Shown here: piece after piece, positions 1 to 6,742 of the stretch | Layout of the letters: every line of letters starts with the position of its first letter | How positions within the stretch are numbered: the stretch's first letter is position 1 | Origin: Alphaproteobacteria bacterium | Lineage (GTDB): Bacteria; Pseudomonadota; Alphaproteobacteria; Thalassobaculales; Thalassobaculaceae | DNA length: 7,701 nucleotides | Direction: 5' to 3' | NCBI GenBank assembly: GCA_028822575.1 | Contig: JAPKDN010000138.1 | Span: forward strand, 1-7,701 | Made by a program: the position numbers and the translations under genes | Notes under the pieces: model-generated | What the model saw: the letters and a program-made list of their open reading frames with translations, nothing else | What the model was told of the DNA's origin: nothing | The model's database searches: none

Positions 1-1086
1 CCCACCCCGGCCGTAACAGGCCGGCCCCGGCGAGGAACCGGCGCTTTCCGGGCCGACCTTCAGAAGGCCTTGGCTGTCGACCCAGGCGATCGAGCCACCG
101 CCTTCGCCAATCGATGTGACCGAAACCGTGGGGATATGGATCGGAAATTCGCCAATCATCTCGCCGACGCCGTATTGTGGCTCCCCATCAATGATGATCG
201 CGACATCGGCGCTGGTGCCGCCGATGTCCAGGCTCATCGCCGCCTTGGCGCCGGTGCCTCTGGCGACACTCGCGGCCCCGATCACGCCCGACGCGGTTCC
301 GGAGAGCAACATCTGGGCACAGTCGGTCTTACCCGCCTCCGCCGTCATTACCCCGCCATTCGACTTGGTGATCATCGCTTCCGCGGGAACGCCCGATCCC
401 GTCAAAGCCTCCTGCAACGCACCCAGATAATGTGCCACGCGCGGTTGAACGTAGCCAGCGACCGTGGCGGTTACGGTGCGCTCGTACTCGCGGATTACCG
501 GCCAAACCTCGCTGGCGAGAATCACATCGAGTTCCGGCGCCTCGGAGCGGATGATCCCGGCAACCCAGCGCTCGTGATCAGAATTTCGATAGGCGTGCAA
601 CAGCGCCACCGCCACCGCCTCGCCGCCAACCGCGCGCACACCCTCGATGGCGCGAAGTACGCTAGCCTCATCGACGGGAACATCGACCGAGCCATCGACA
701 AGAATCCGCTCGGAGATGCCGAACACCCGGTCGCGGGTCACCAACGGTTCTGGCCGGACGGAAAACAGATCGTAGGGGTCCGGCATCTTGAGGCGCGCGA
801 CCTCGAGTACGTCCTCGAAATTCTCGGTGGTGAACAGGCACAAGGTCGCGCCCTTGCGTTGAATGACGGTGTTCACACCCACCGTGGTGCCATGGGTAAA
901 ATAGGAAATCGATGGCGCCTCGATGCCATATCGGGTCGCGATCTCCGCAAGTCCCGTCGTGACCTCGGCACCGGGTTGGTCCGGGCGCGAGAGCACCTTC
1001 AGGGTTACCAGCGCCCCGCTATCCTCGTTAAAGACGCAAAAATCCGTGAACGTCCCGCCGATGTCGACCCCGACCCGGTATCCCAT
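1..1086 (-). CDS. Hydantoinase/oxoprolinase family (HyuA-type) ATPase, C-terminal part beyond window
   Basis: This family hydrolyses cyclic amides such as hydantoins or 5-oxoproline with ATP; acetone carboxylase subunits are related. The first 362 residues are visible and the frame is open to the left edge; family members are usually about 650-720 residues, so roughly half is missing. The start is ATG at 1086, with GGGGA six bases upstream on the minus strand. The N-terminal hydant_A domain begins with the phosphate-binding motif VDIGGTFTDF (residues 7-16), followed by THGTTVGVNT (64-73). The main domain shows LSGTASGVIGA (261-271), the second ATPase motif DIGGTSADVAII (287-298), GEGGGSIAW (327-335) and GPESAG...GPACYGRGG (345-362). 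LSGTASG replaces the commoner LSGPAGG, a small deviation. It is a cytoplasmic enzyme with no signal peptide. It is last in the visible minus-strand operon; a HyuB-type partner would be expected further left. The exact substrate is unknown. Confidence 0.93.
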   Translation of the reverse strand, partial: MGYRVGVDIGGTFTDFCVFNEDSGALVTLKVLSRPDQPGAEVTTGLAEIATRYGIEAPSISYFTHGTTVGVNTVIQRKGATLCLFTTENFEDVLEVARLKMPDPYDLFSVRPEPLVTRDRVFGISERILVDGSVDVPVDEASVLRAIEGVRAVGGEAVAVALLHAYRNSDHERWVAGIIRSEAPELDVILASEVWPVIREYERTVTATVAGYVQPRVAHYLGALQEALTGSGVPAEAMITKSNGGVMTAEAGKTDCAQMLLSGTASGVIGAASVARGTGAKAAMSLDIGGTSADVAIIIDGEPQYGVGEMIGEFPIHIPTVSVTSIGEGGGSIAWVDSQGLLKVGPESAGSSPGPACYGRGG

Positions 1087-1113
1087 GCTTTATCCCCAAC
1101 TAAGATGCCTAGG

Positions 1114-1134
1114 GCGCCAGACCGGCGCGGGTCT
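1114..1134 (-). other. Two overlapping small inverted repeats in the gap before the hydantoinase gene
   Basis: The 55-base gap between the cupin stop and the hydantoinase start contains two perfect 5-base inverted repeats that share sequence. GCGCC (1114-1118) pairs with GGCGC (1124-1128), and AGACC (1119-1123) pairs with GGTCT (1130-1134). They cannot both form at once. There is no following T-run, so this is not an intrinsic terminator. It could be a minor intercistronic structure or chance in GC-rich DNA. Confidence 0.25.
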
Positions 1135-1141
1135 AAACGGA

Positions 1142-1423
1142 CTAGATCGCGCGTCGCCCCACGGTAAAGCGGACGCCTTGCGGTCCTATGGCCTCGGCAT
1201 GGGAGCATCCCGCCGCCATGGTGAATTGGTCACCGACGCCGTAATGGGTCGCCTTGCCCTCGACGGTGATCTCGAAGCCACCTGATGTGACCATGCCCGA
1301 TACGTCAAAATCGTGAGTATGTTCCTCGACAACGCTGGATGGCTCCACAGTTTTGGTTGCGATCTCGTACCCGCCAGCCAAGAGCTCAGCCTCGAATTTA
1401 ACAATATTCAATTTGCGCACCAC
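1142..1423 (-). CDS. Small single-domain cupin protein
   Basis: A 93-residue cupin-2 type beta-barrel protein, about the minimum size for one cupin domain. Motif 1 appears as EEHTHDFDVSGMVTSGG (residues 33-49) with metal-ligand candidates His35 and His37; motif 2 is GDQFTMAAGCSHAEAIG (64-80) with His75. The classical motif-1 glutamate is absent; the nearest acidic residue is Asp40. Translation starts at GTG: there is no ATG in frame, and a strong AAGGAG (1434-1429) lies 5 bases from the first GTG and 8 bases from a second GTG at 1420, so the protein may be 92 residues. Small cupins of this kind are often isomerases, dioxygenases or binding proteins beside catabolic enzymes. Its place between two enzyme genes in the same direction suggests an accessory step or protective role in the same pathway. 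The specific activity cannot be inferred. Confidence 0.87.
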   Translation of the reverse strand: MVRKLNIVKFEAELLAGGYEIATKTVEPSSVVEEHTHDFDVSGMVTSGGFEITVEGKATHYGVGDQFTMAAGCSHAEAIGPQGVRFTVGRRAI

Positions 1424-1428
1424 TGGAA

Positions 1429-1434
1429 CTCCTT
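1429..1434 (-). promoter_or_regulatory. Ribosome binding site of the cupin gene
   Basis: The minus strand reads AAGGAG here, within AGAAGGAG. It lies 5 bases before GTG at 1423 and 8 bases before GTG at 1420. It is what supports a GTG start, since no in-frame ATG is available. An upstream ATG at 1440 is out of frame and would encode only ten residues. Confidence 0.75.
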
Positions 1435-1435
1435 C

Positions 1436-1464
1436 TCCATTAATTGAATGAATGAGTTAATGGA
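1436..1464 (-). repeat. Perfect 8-base inverted repeat in the cupin leader
   Basis: TCCATTAA (1436-1443) and TTAATGGA (1457-1464) are exact reverse complements separated by 13 bases that include the tandem GAATGAATGA. The element fills most of the 41-base gap between the stop codon of the 358-residue gene and the cupin start. It is AT-rich in GC-rich surroundings. In the transcript one arm begins directly after the upstream stop codon and the other abuts the AGAAGGAG ribosome binding site. It could be an operator, an mRNA hairpin that tunes cupin translation, or an RNA processing site. It is not a terminator, as no T-run follows. Confidence 0.6.
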
Positions 1465-2541
1465 TCACCCCTCCGGCGGCAAGACCTCGAGAAGGAGTTG
1501 TGCTTGTTCCGCCGCTCCATCCGGATGAAGTGTCTCGATCGACCGGCCCGTCAAACCATGAAGCGCCCGGGCGGTAGCCTCCGTGAACAGCACCGTGCCG
1601 TCATCGTCAATCGCCTGAATCCCATCCCATGGCAGGGACGCGTCATTGGCCGCGACGGCCTGCTCCCTGGTCCAACCATCGGCGAGATCAAGGGCGATTT
1701 CATGCCCGTCGACGGTTACTGGATATCCACCGCTCAACCCCAAAATCCCCGGTAAATGTGTCCGGCTCGGTTCGGGTTCGGCGAATGCCCGTAACGCCGA
1801 GAGGCAGGCCGACGCAGTAACCCGGTTAAAGTGCAAGTCGTAGGGAAACGGAAAAGGTTCGCGCAGCACCCGATGACCTATTTCGCTCACGTCGCGACCA
1901 TCGACACGGACTTCCAGAAGATAAGCGGGCAGTTCCTCCGACGGTTCCTCGCGCATGACGTAGTATTCGAACGCGTGTTGGGCGACCAGTCGAACCTCAA
2001 CCAAGCGAGGGTCGACCGATAGAGCCGCACCAACGCCGGCCTGGATCTTGGGGATAGGCTCCTGCACATTCCCGACTCCGCAGTCCGGCCCATACCCGGA
2101 TCGTTTTAGGCAAGCATTGATGACATCCGGAAAAGACGCCCCAATCCACAAACCCTCAAGATCGGCCTCGGCCATCCGCTCTCGCAACATGGCCATCGGC
2201 GCCAGATGCAAGCTCATCAACGCGGCAAAGGGCAAGGCGCCGGTCGCCGGGTCCTCAGTCCGCCACCAGGGACGCAGCGAAGGCGCGCTGAAAATCACAT
2301 CGGCATTGATTGATCGAAGTTTGGCGACGCTAGACGGTTGGTTGAAGTTTAGTTCCACCGCCTCCAGCGTTGGAAAGAAGCCGTCGAGCCCGGCGCTGAT
2401 CAAGGTACTGTTGACCCGCGCCAACGCCTTGCCGCCGGAGCGGCTGGCGACGACGATTCGTTGAAATAATCCGCTCCGCGCCGCGCCCTCCAGCACATGT
2501 GTGCCAAGTTCACCGATGGAGATAATCAGGAGCGTATCCAT
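1465..2541 (-). CDS. NAD(P)-binding protein, saccharopine dehydrogenase-like, function unknown
   Basis: A 358-residue soluble protein that I do not recognise as a named enzyme. The N-terminus has a Rossmann-like beta-alpha-beta unit: hydrophobic strand LLII (4-7), a degenerate glycine loop SIGELG (8-13, Ser where the first Gly is usual), a helix, then strand IVVASRS (29-35). The Arg34 after that strand hints at NADP rather than NAD. Further on are DVIFSAPSLRPWW (81-93), ASFPDVINACL (135-145) and GVGNVQEPIPKIQAG (155-169). The C-terminal half has LGLSGGYPVTVDG (267-279) and a stretch rich in Asp and Trp. The overall pattern recalls saccharopine or opine dehydrogenase-like proteins. The start is ATG at 2541 with GGGAG eight bases upstream. 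It lies 30 bases after the alcohol dehydrogenase and 41 before the cupin in the same operon. A dehydrogenase or reductase role in the shared pathway is inference only. Confidence 0.8.
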   Translation of the reverse strand: MDTLLIISIGELGTHVLEGAARSGLFQRIVVASRSGGKALARVNSTLISAGLDGFFPTLEAVELNFNQPSSVAKLRSINADVIFSAPSLRPWWRTEDPATGALPFAALMSLHLAPMAMLRERMAEADLEGLWIGASFPDVINACLKRSGYGPDCGVGNVQEPIPKIQAGVGAALSVDPRLVEVRLVAQHAFEYYVMREEPSEELPAYLLEVRVDGRDVSEIGHRVLREPFPFPYDLHFNRVTASACLSALRAFAEPEPSRTHLPGILGLSGGYPVTVDGHEIALDLADGWTREQAVAANDASLPWDGIQAIDDDGTVLFTEATARALHGLTGRSIETLHPDGAAEQAQLLLEVLPPEG

Positions 2542-2571
2542 GGGAATTGCTCCCGATCCAACCGTTACCGC

Positions 2572-3666
2572 CTAGACCGCCACCCCGAAATCAATAACCG
2601 TACGGATCACCTTACCGGCCTTCATCGCGGCGAAGCCCTCGTTGATCTCCTCCAGCTTTATATGGTTGGAGACCATGTCGTCGAGATGCAGGCGGCCCTG
2701 CCGGTACAGCTCGATCATCCGGGGCATATCCACCCTGAAATGGTTCGACCCCATGGACGAGCCCTGGATCTTGCGCTCGCGCAGAAAATCGAAACCATGC
2801 AGTTCGATCTTCTCGCCGAACGGCACCATGCCAACGATCGTCGCGGTTCCGCCAAAAGCCAACATTTCGAAGGACTGCTCGGCCGTTTTTTTCATGCCAA
2901 GACACTCGATCGCGTGATGCACGCCACCGCCTGTCATTTCCTTGATCTGTTCGACCGGGTCACCGTCATTGGGGTTGACCAGATCGGTGGCGCCAAGCTT
3001 GGTGGCCAGCTGAAGTTTGGTCGGGTTAGTGTCCACGGCGATGATGCGCGCCGCGCCGGCCACATAGGCGCCGTTCACCGCCGCCATGCCGACGCCACCG
3101 CAACCGATTACGGCCACCGTCTCGCCCATTTTGACGGCCGCAGTCTTGGTCGCCGCACCAAAGCCCGTCATCACACCGCAGCCGATCAGCGCTGCGCGAT
3201 CCAGCGGCATGGTCTTGTCTATCTTCACGACCGCGTTCTCGTGCACCAGCATCTGCTCGGCAAAGGAGGAAAGGTTGAAGCCGGTGTGTAGCTGCTCCGG
3301 CTTGCCCCATTCCAGACGTCGGGCTTTGCCCGGGGGCATTTTCACGTCTGTATTCGTGCACAGGACCGGGCGACCGGTGTTGCAGTTCTCGCAGGTGCCG
3401 CAGAACACCGAGAGACAGGTCACGACATGATCACCGGGCTGAACATAGGTGACCTCGGAGCCGACCTGTTCGATGATGCCAGCAGATTCGTGGCCCAGCA
3501 CCATCGGGAGCGGGTGAGGGTACAGCCCTTCCATGAAATGCAGGTCGGAATGGCATAGTCCGGCAACGGCGGTGCGAATCAGCACTTCGTGCGCCTGGGG
3601 TTTGCGAACGCTGATCTCTTCGATCACCAGCGGTGTGTTTGGCTCATAAAGTACGGCGGCTTTCAT
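2572..3666 (-). CDS. Zinc-dependent alcohol dehydrogenase, medium-chain (MDR) family
   Basis: Predicted to oxidise an alcohol, or reduce an aldehyde, with NAD and zinc. The 364 residues match the usual family length. The catalytic domain has the zinc ligand Cys38 (LCHSD), GHE with His59 and Glu60, and a third ligand Cys163 in GCGVMTG. The structural zinc lobe has four cysteines at 89, 92, 95 and 103. The Rossmann domain has GCGGVG (188-193) and Asp212 at the end of the second strand, which favours NAD over NADP. The start is placed at ATG 3666, where the typical MKAAVLYEP opening begins, with GGGAG ten bases upstream. The frame can be extended to 3759, but those 31 extra codons are unlike the family and fall in the promoter gap. 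It is the first gene of the minus-strand operon, divergent from the leuC-like gene. Class III-like members include aryl and thiol-adduct dehydrogenases, so the substrate is open. Confidence 0.95.
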   Translation of the reverse strand: MKAAVLYEPNTPLVIEEISVRKPQAHEVLIRTAVAGLCHSDLHFMEGLYPHPLPMVLGHESAGIIEQVGSEVTYVQPGDHVVTCLSVFCGTCENCNTGRPVLCTNTDVKMPPGKARRLEWGKPEQLHTGFNLSSFAEQMLVHENAVVKIDKTMPLDRAALIGCGVMTGFGAATKTAAVKMGETVAVIGCGGVGMAAVNGAYVAGAARIIAVDTNPTKLQLATKLGATDLVNPNDGDPVEQIKEMTGGGVHHAIECLGMKKTAEQSFEMLAFGGTATIVGMVPFGEKIELHGFDFLRERKIQGSSMGSNHFRVDMPRMIELYRQGRLHLDDMVSNHIKLEEINEGFAAMKAGKVIRTVIDFGVAV

Positions 3667-3695
3667 TGGCGCGGCGCTCCCATGCTTTCGGACAG

Positions 3696-3710
3696 ACAGT
3701 GGCGAACTGT
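3696..3710. promoter_or_regulatory. Candidate operator, short inverted repeat ACAGT-N5-ACTGT
   Basis: Two perfect 5-base arms with a 5-base spacer, 30 to 44 bases upstream of the alcohol dehydrogenase start. The arms do not extend further. A single ACAGT half-site recurs at 3819-3823 near the other end of the gap, ahead of the leuC-like gene. The position fits a repressor site, but arms this short occur often by chance. Confidence 0.25.
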
Positions 3711-3836
3711 TCCAGACCCGGCCCAAAAATCCAAGCAGAACCGTGATTGTCGCGCCCAACCGCCCTCAACCAAGGCCGATAGCTCGTGGAAACGGTCGCG
3801 CGGGCGGCTATGAAAAGCACAGTCGGTTTTGGATGC

Positions 3837-3842
3837 GGAAGG
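3837..3842 (+). promoter_or_regulatory. Ribosome binding site of the leuC-like gene
   Basis: GGAAGG ends nine bases before ATG 3852. It supports the downstream start over the in-frame ATG at 3786, which would add 22 residues not found in the LeuC family. Confidence 0.65.
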
Positions 3843-3851
3843 TTTGAGCCC

Positions 3852-5261
3852 ATGGGCAAGACGCTTTTTCAAAAAATATGGGACGAGCACGTCATCCACG
3901 AGCGCGAGGATGGCAACGTCCTGCTCTATATCGATCGTCATCTGACCCATGATTTGCATCACCGTCAGTTTCCGGCTCTCAAGGCACAAGGCCTGACCGT
4001 GCGAGAGCCGGACAAGCTTTTCGGCGTTCCCGATCACAGTGTTCCCACCACCGCCAAAACCGTCGAGGATATTCCCGAGGGCGAGATGCGGGACACCGTC
4101 GTCGGCCTACAACGAGCGGCAGACGAATACGGCTTTCATCATTTCGGGATGACCGATGATCGCCATGGCATCGTCCATGTCGTCGGCCCCGAACAAGGCA
4201 TCACCTTGCCAGGTATCACGCTGGTCTGCGGTGACTCTCATACGTCAACCCATGGCGCACTTGGCTGTATCGCCTTCGGCATCGGCTCGACCGAGGTCCA
4301 ACATGTCATGGCGACGCAGACCCTTTGGCAGCGCAAGCCCAAGGCCATGCGTATCAACATTACCGGCCAGCTCGGTTTCGGAGTCAGCGGTAAGGACGTC
4401 ATTCTCTCGGTGATCCGCCGGATCGGCGCCGCCGGGGGCACCGGATACGCCATTGAGTATGCCGGTTCGGCTATCGACGGGATGTCGATGGAAGGCCGAA
4501 TGACGCTGTGCAACATGACAATCGAGGCCGGCGCTCGGTTCGGGTTGATCGCGCCCGATGACAAAGCCATCGCCTATTGCAAGGGGCGCCCGTTCGCCCC
4601 GAAGGCCAAAAAATGGGCTCAGGCCGAGGCCTATTGGCGGACGCTCGCCACGGATGCCGACGCCGAGTTCGACAGCGAGATCACCATGGATGGAGACGCG
4701 ATAGCGCCGATGGTCACCTGGGGCAATAGCCCCCAATGGGCGCTCCCCGTTACGGAAGCCATTCCAGATCCGAGCATTGAGAGCGATCCGCTGGTGCGCG
4801 CCGATATGGAAGCGGCGTTGGATTACATGGCGCTCAAACCTGGTATGGTGCTGTCGGAGATCAAGATCGACACGGTCTTTATTGGCGCCTGCACCAATAG
4901 CCGGATCGAAGACATGCGCGCCGCCGCCGCCGTCGCCAAGGGCCGCTCAGCGAAAGCCCACACTTTGGTGGTGCCGGGGTCCGGTTTGGTGAAAAAGCAG
5001 GCGGAGGCCGAAGGCCTACACAAGATATTCATCGCCGCGGGCATGGAATGGCGTGAGCCGGGTTGTTCCATGTGTATCGCCATGAACGGCGACATACTCT
5101 CGCCAGGAGCACGCGCCGCCTCGACCAGCAATCGGAACTTTCGTGGTCGCCAGGGCCCCGGTAGCCGGACACATCTGTTGAGTCCCGCCATGGCCGCCGC
5201 GGCCGCCGTGACCGGATATTTTACGGATGTTCGAGATCTGCTCAAGGAGGACCCGGCATGA
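3852..5261 (+). CDS. leuC: Aconitase-superfamily hydro-lyase large subunit, 3-isopropylmalate dehydratase LeuC type
   Basis: Large subunit of a [4Fe-4S] dehydratase/isomerase that moves a hydroxyl group between neighbouring carbons of a hydroxy acid through an unsaturated intermediate. Its 469 residues match LeuC (about 466-470). Motifs in order: [11 protein letters not shown] (126-136), [13 protein letters not shown] (193-205), [17 protein letters not shown] (215-231), cluster Cys347 in GACTNSR, Cys405 and Cys408 in [16 protein letters not shown] (426-435) and a C-terminal [14 protein letters not shown] stretch. All three cluster cysteines are present. Two departures from typical LeuC: FRGR where FEGR is usual, and an N-terminal stretch (residues 31-63) unlike the usual HEVTSPQAF region. 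It overlaps the small-subunit gene by four bases. No leuA or leuB is nearby, so a catabolic substrate such as a citramalate, dimethylmalate or similar acid is as likely as isopropylmalate. The symbol is by family, not proven function. Confidence 0.93.
   Translation: MGKTLFQKIWDEHVIHEREDGNVLLYIDRHLTHDLHHRQFPALKAQGLTVREPDKLFGVPDHSVPTTAKTVEDIPEGEMRDTVVGLQRAADEYGFHHFGMTDDRHGIVHVVGPEQGITLPGITLVCGDSHTSTHGALGCIAFGIGSTEVQHVMATQTLWQRKPKAMRINITGQLGFGVSGKDVILSVIRRIGAAGGTGYAIEYAGSAIDGMSMEGRMTLCNMTIEAGARFGLIAPDDKAIAYCKGRPFAPKAKKWAQAEAYWRTLATDADAEFDSEITMDGDAIAPMVTWGNSPQWALPVTEAIPDPSIESDPLVRADMEAALDYMALKPGMVLSEIKIDTVFIGACTNSRIEDMRAAAAVAKGRSAKAHTLVVPGSGLVKKQAEAEGLHKIFIAAGMEWREPGCSMCIAMNGDILSPGARAASTSNRNFRGRQGPGSRTHLLSPAMAAAAAVTGYFTDVRDLLKEDPA
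5244..5250 (+). promoter_or_regulatory. Ribosome binding site of the leuD-like gene
   Basis: A near-perfect AAGGAGG sits seven bases before ATG 5258, inside the last codons of the leuC-like gene. It is the strongest Shine-Dalgarno sequence in the window and suits coupled, balanced production of the two subunits. Confidence 0.8.
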
Positions 5262-5884
5262 GCGCCAAGCCCAAATTGCCTCCCTTCACCACCTTCGCCT
5301 CGGTCGGGGTGCCCATCGATATCGCCAACTGCGACACCGATCAGATCATCCCCGGTCGTTTTCTGCGAAAGGCGGCGACAGACCCGGGTTATGACCGCAT
5401 CCTGTTTCATGACCTTCGCTTCAATGCCGACGGCAGCGAAAAAGGTTTCATCTTCAATAAAGCCGTCTATCGAGGTGGGCGTATCTTCGTTACCGACATC
5501 AATTGGGGTTGTGGGTCCTCTCGGGAGCAAGCTGTTTCGGTGCTGACCGCCAACGGGGTGCGTTCCGTGATCGCCCCCAGCTTTGGTGACATACACTACA
5601 ACAACTGTATCAAGAACGGCGTGCTGCCTATCCAACTCTCCTCCGAGGATTGCGCGACCCTGCGCGGGCAACTTCGCGAGAGCCCTGGCGCAGAAATCGC
5701 TATCGACTTGGACACTCAGAGTCTAACCGGCCCGGACCAAACCAGCTACGGCTTCGAGATCGATCCGTTCGACAAACACCGGCTTTTGAACGGCCTGGAC
5801 GATATAGGGATAACCCAGGAGTTCGAGGATAAGATTGCAGGTTTCAAAAACAACTACAGCAGCAAACACCCCTGGGTGGCGTAA
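5258..5884 (+). CDS. leuD: Aconitase-superfamily hydro-lyase small subunit, 3-isopropylmalate dehydratase LeuD type
   Basis: Small swivel-domain subunit that joins the LeuC-type large subunit to complete the active site. Its 208 residues match LeuD (about 200). Visible motifs: [15 protein letters not shown] (24-38), which carries the substrate-specificity loop; [10 protein letters not shown] (50-59); [11 protein letters not shown] (81-91); [20 protein letters not shown]; and a C-terminal [14 protein letters not shown]. The usual GCGSSREHA reads SREQA here, a His to Gln change beside the conserved serine-arginine pair. The loop after RFLRK ([12 protein letters not shown]) also differs from the RTGLGKHLF type of leucine-pathway enzymes, which fits a substrate other than isopropylmalate. 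The ATG start overlaps the leuC-like stop (ATGA), so translation is probably coupled. The next gene follows 41 bases later. Confidence 0.93.
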   Translation: MSAKPKLPPFTTFASVGVPIDIANCDTDQIIPGRFLRKAATDPGYDRILFHDLRFNADGSEKGFIFNKAVYRGGRIFVTDINWGCGSSREQAVSVLTANGVRSVIAPSFGDIHYNNCIKNGVLPIQLSSEDCATLRGQLRESPGAEIAIDLDTQSLTGPDQTSYGFEIDPFDKHRLLNGLDDIGITQEFEDKIAGFKNNYSSKHPWVA

Positions 5885-5925
5885 CGGCTACTTTGATCCG
5901 ACACTTAATTGAAAGGACACCTCCC

Positions 5926-6726
5926 ATGACCAAGCGCTTGCAGGACAAGATCGCGATCATCTCCGGTGCCGGCTGTGTCGGCCCCGGCTGGGGCAATGGC
6001 CGGGCCACCGCCTTTCGCTTTATCGAGGAAGGCGCGAAGGTCTTCGCCGTCGACCGTTCGGAAAGCGCGTTGGAAGAGACCGTTCAACGTACCGCCGAAC
6101 TCGGCGTCGAGTTGCCAACGCATATCTGCGACGTAACCGACAGCGCGTCCGTTAAGGCGATGGTGGATGCCTGCATAGCTAAATTCGGTCGGGTCGATAT
6201 CCTGGTAAACAATGTCGGCGGCTCGGCCGCCGGTGGCCCGGTGGAAATGGCCGAGGAAGTGTTCGACTCCCAAGTCGATAGTAATCTGAAAAGCGTGTTT
6301 CTAACCTGCAAACATGTACTGCCGATCATGGAAGCCCAGAGCAGCGGCGTGATCGTTAACCTTGCCTCGACCTCTGGCATCCGCTGGACCGGTTCGGCCC
6401 AGGTCGCCTATGCGGCGACCAAGGCCGGCGTGATCCAGCTCTCGAAAGTGGTTGCCATGCAATATGCCGACAAGGGAATCCGGGTGAACAGTATCGTGCC
6501 CGGCCAATTACACACACCGATGGTCGAAGCACGGCTCGCGGGTCAACGCTCCGGCGGCGATGTGGAAAAGCTCTTGGAACAACGGCTTGCCCGTATTCCC
6601 CTCGGCTTCATGGGCGACGGACGCGATACGGCTAACGCTGCCGTCTATCTCGCATCGGATGAGGCGCGTTGGGTGACCGGGACCGAGATCGTTCTGGATG
6701 GCGGCATGTCGGTTCGCGCGGGCTGA
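5926..6726 (+). CDS. Classical short-chain dehydrogenase/reductase (SDR) with extended glycine motif
   Basis: A 266-residue NAD(P)-dependent oxidoreductase, predicted to interconvert a hydroxyl and a keto group. The cofactor loop reads SGAGCVGPGWGNGRA (13-27), longer than the usual TGxxxGxG. Asp43 after the second strand (VFAVDRS) favours NAD. Then come CDVTD (68-72), NNVGG (95-99) and the catalytic set Ser148, Tyr162 and Lys166 (YAATK); IRVNSIVPG (185-193) and the C-terminal LDGGMSVRAG are also typical. The start is ATG 5926, with AAAGGA eight bases upstream; an upstream in-frame TTG at 5893 lacks such a site. It lies 41 bases after leuD-like and 16 before the epimerase gene. It may stand in for LeuB by oxidising the hydroxy acid made by the LeuCD-like enzyme; this is inference. 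The last bases before the stop show no sign of truncation. Confidence 0.94.
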   Translation: MTKRLQDKIAIISGAGCVGPGWGNGRATAFRFIEEGAKVFAVDRSESALEETVQRTAELGVELPTHICDVTDSASVKAMVDACIAKFGRVDILVNNVGGSAAGGPVEMAEEVFDSQVDSNLKSVFLTCKHVLPIMEAQSSGVIVNLASTSGIRWTGSAQVAYAATKAGVIQLSKVVAMQYADKGIRVNSIVPGQLHTPMVEARLAGQRSGGDVEKLLEQRLARIPLGFMGDGRDTANAAVYLASDEARWVTGTEIVLDGGMSVRAG

Positions 6727-6742
6727 ACCAAGGGAAACAATA

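Larger units (their letters stand above)
3667..3851. promoter_or_regulatory. Divergent intergenic region, probable promoters of both operons
   Basis: This 185-base gap separates the two outward-facing operons and is the longest non-coding stretch in the window, so both promoters should lie here. It carries the ribosome binding sites GGGAG (minus strand, 3681-3677) and GGAAGG (3837-3842) at its ends. I could not pick convincing -35/-10 pairs on either strand. It contains the small inverted repeat ACAGT-N5-ACTGT at 3696-3710 and another ACAGT at 3819-3823. No regulator gene is within the window. Confidence 0.65.

Noticed and set aside
1114..1134. Intrinsic terminator between the cupin and hydantoinase genes
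   Set aside because: The stems are only five bases and no T-run follows on the minus strand; transcription probably continues.
70..1167. Long plus-strand open frame of 365 codons
   Set aside because: It is antisense to the hydantoinase gene, whose motifs are unmistakable; the translation is Arg/His/Asp-rich and has no family features, as expected of a shadow frame in GC-rich DNA.
2497..3291. Plus-strand open frame of 264 codons
   Set aside because: Antisense to the alcohol dehydrogenase with intact zinc and cofactor motifs; composition is typical of a shadow frame.
3667..3759. N-terminal extension of the alcohol dehydrogenase to 3759
   Set aside because: The extra 31 residues do not resemble the family, and the typical MKAAVLYEP opening with a ribosome binding site begins at 3666.
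3786..3851. N-terminal extension of the leuC-like gene to ATG 3786
   Set aside because: The 22 extra residues are foreign to LeuC, and GGAAGG is correctly spaced only for ATG 3852.
4823..5671. Minus-strand open frame of 282 codons spanning the leuC/leuD junction
   Set aside because: Antisense to two well-supported genes that overlap by four bases; no recognisable domain or ribosome binding site.
3852..5884. Leucine biosynthesis operon
   Set aside because: Only leuC- and leuD-like genes are present; leuA and leuB are absent, and the neighbours are catabolic-type enzymes.
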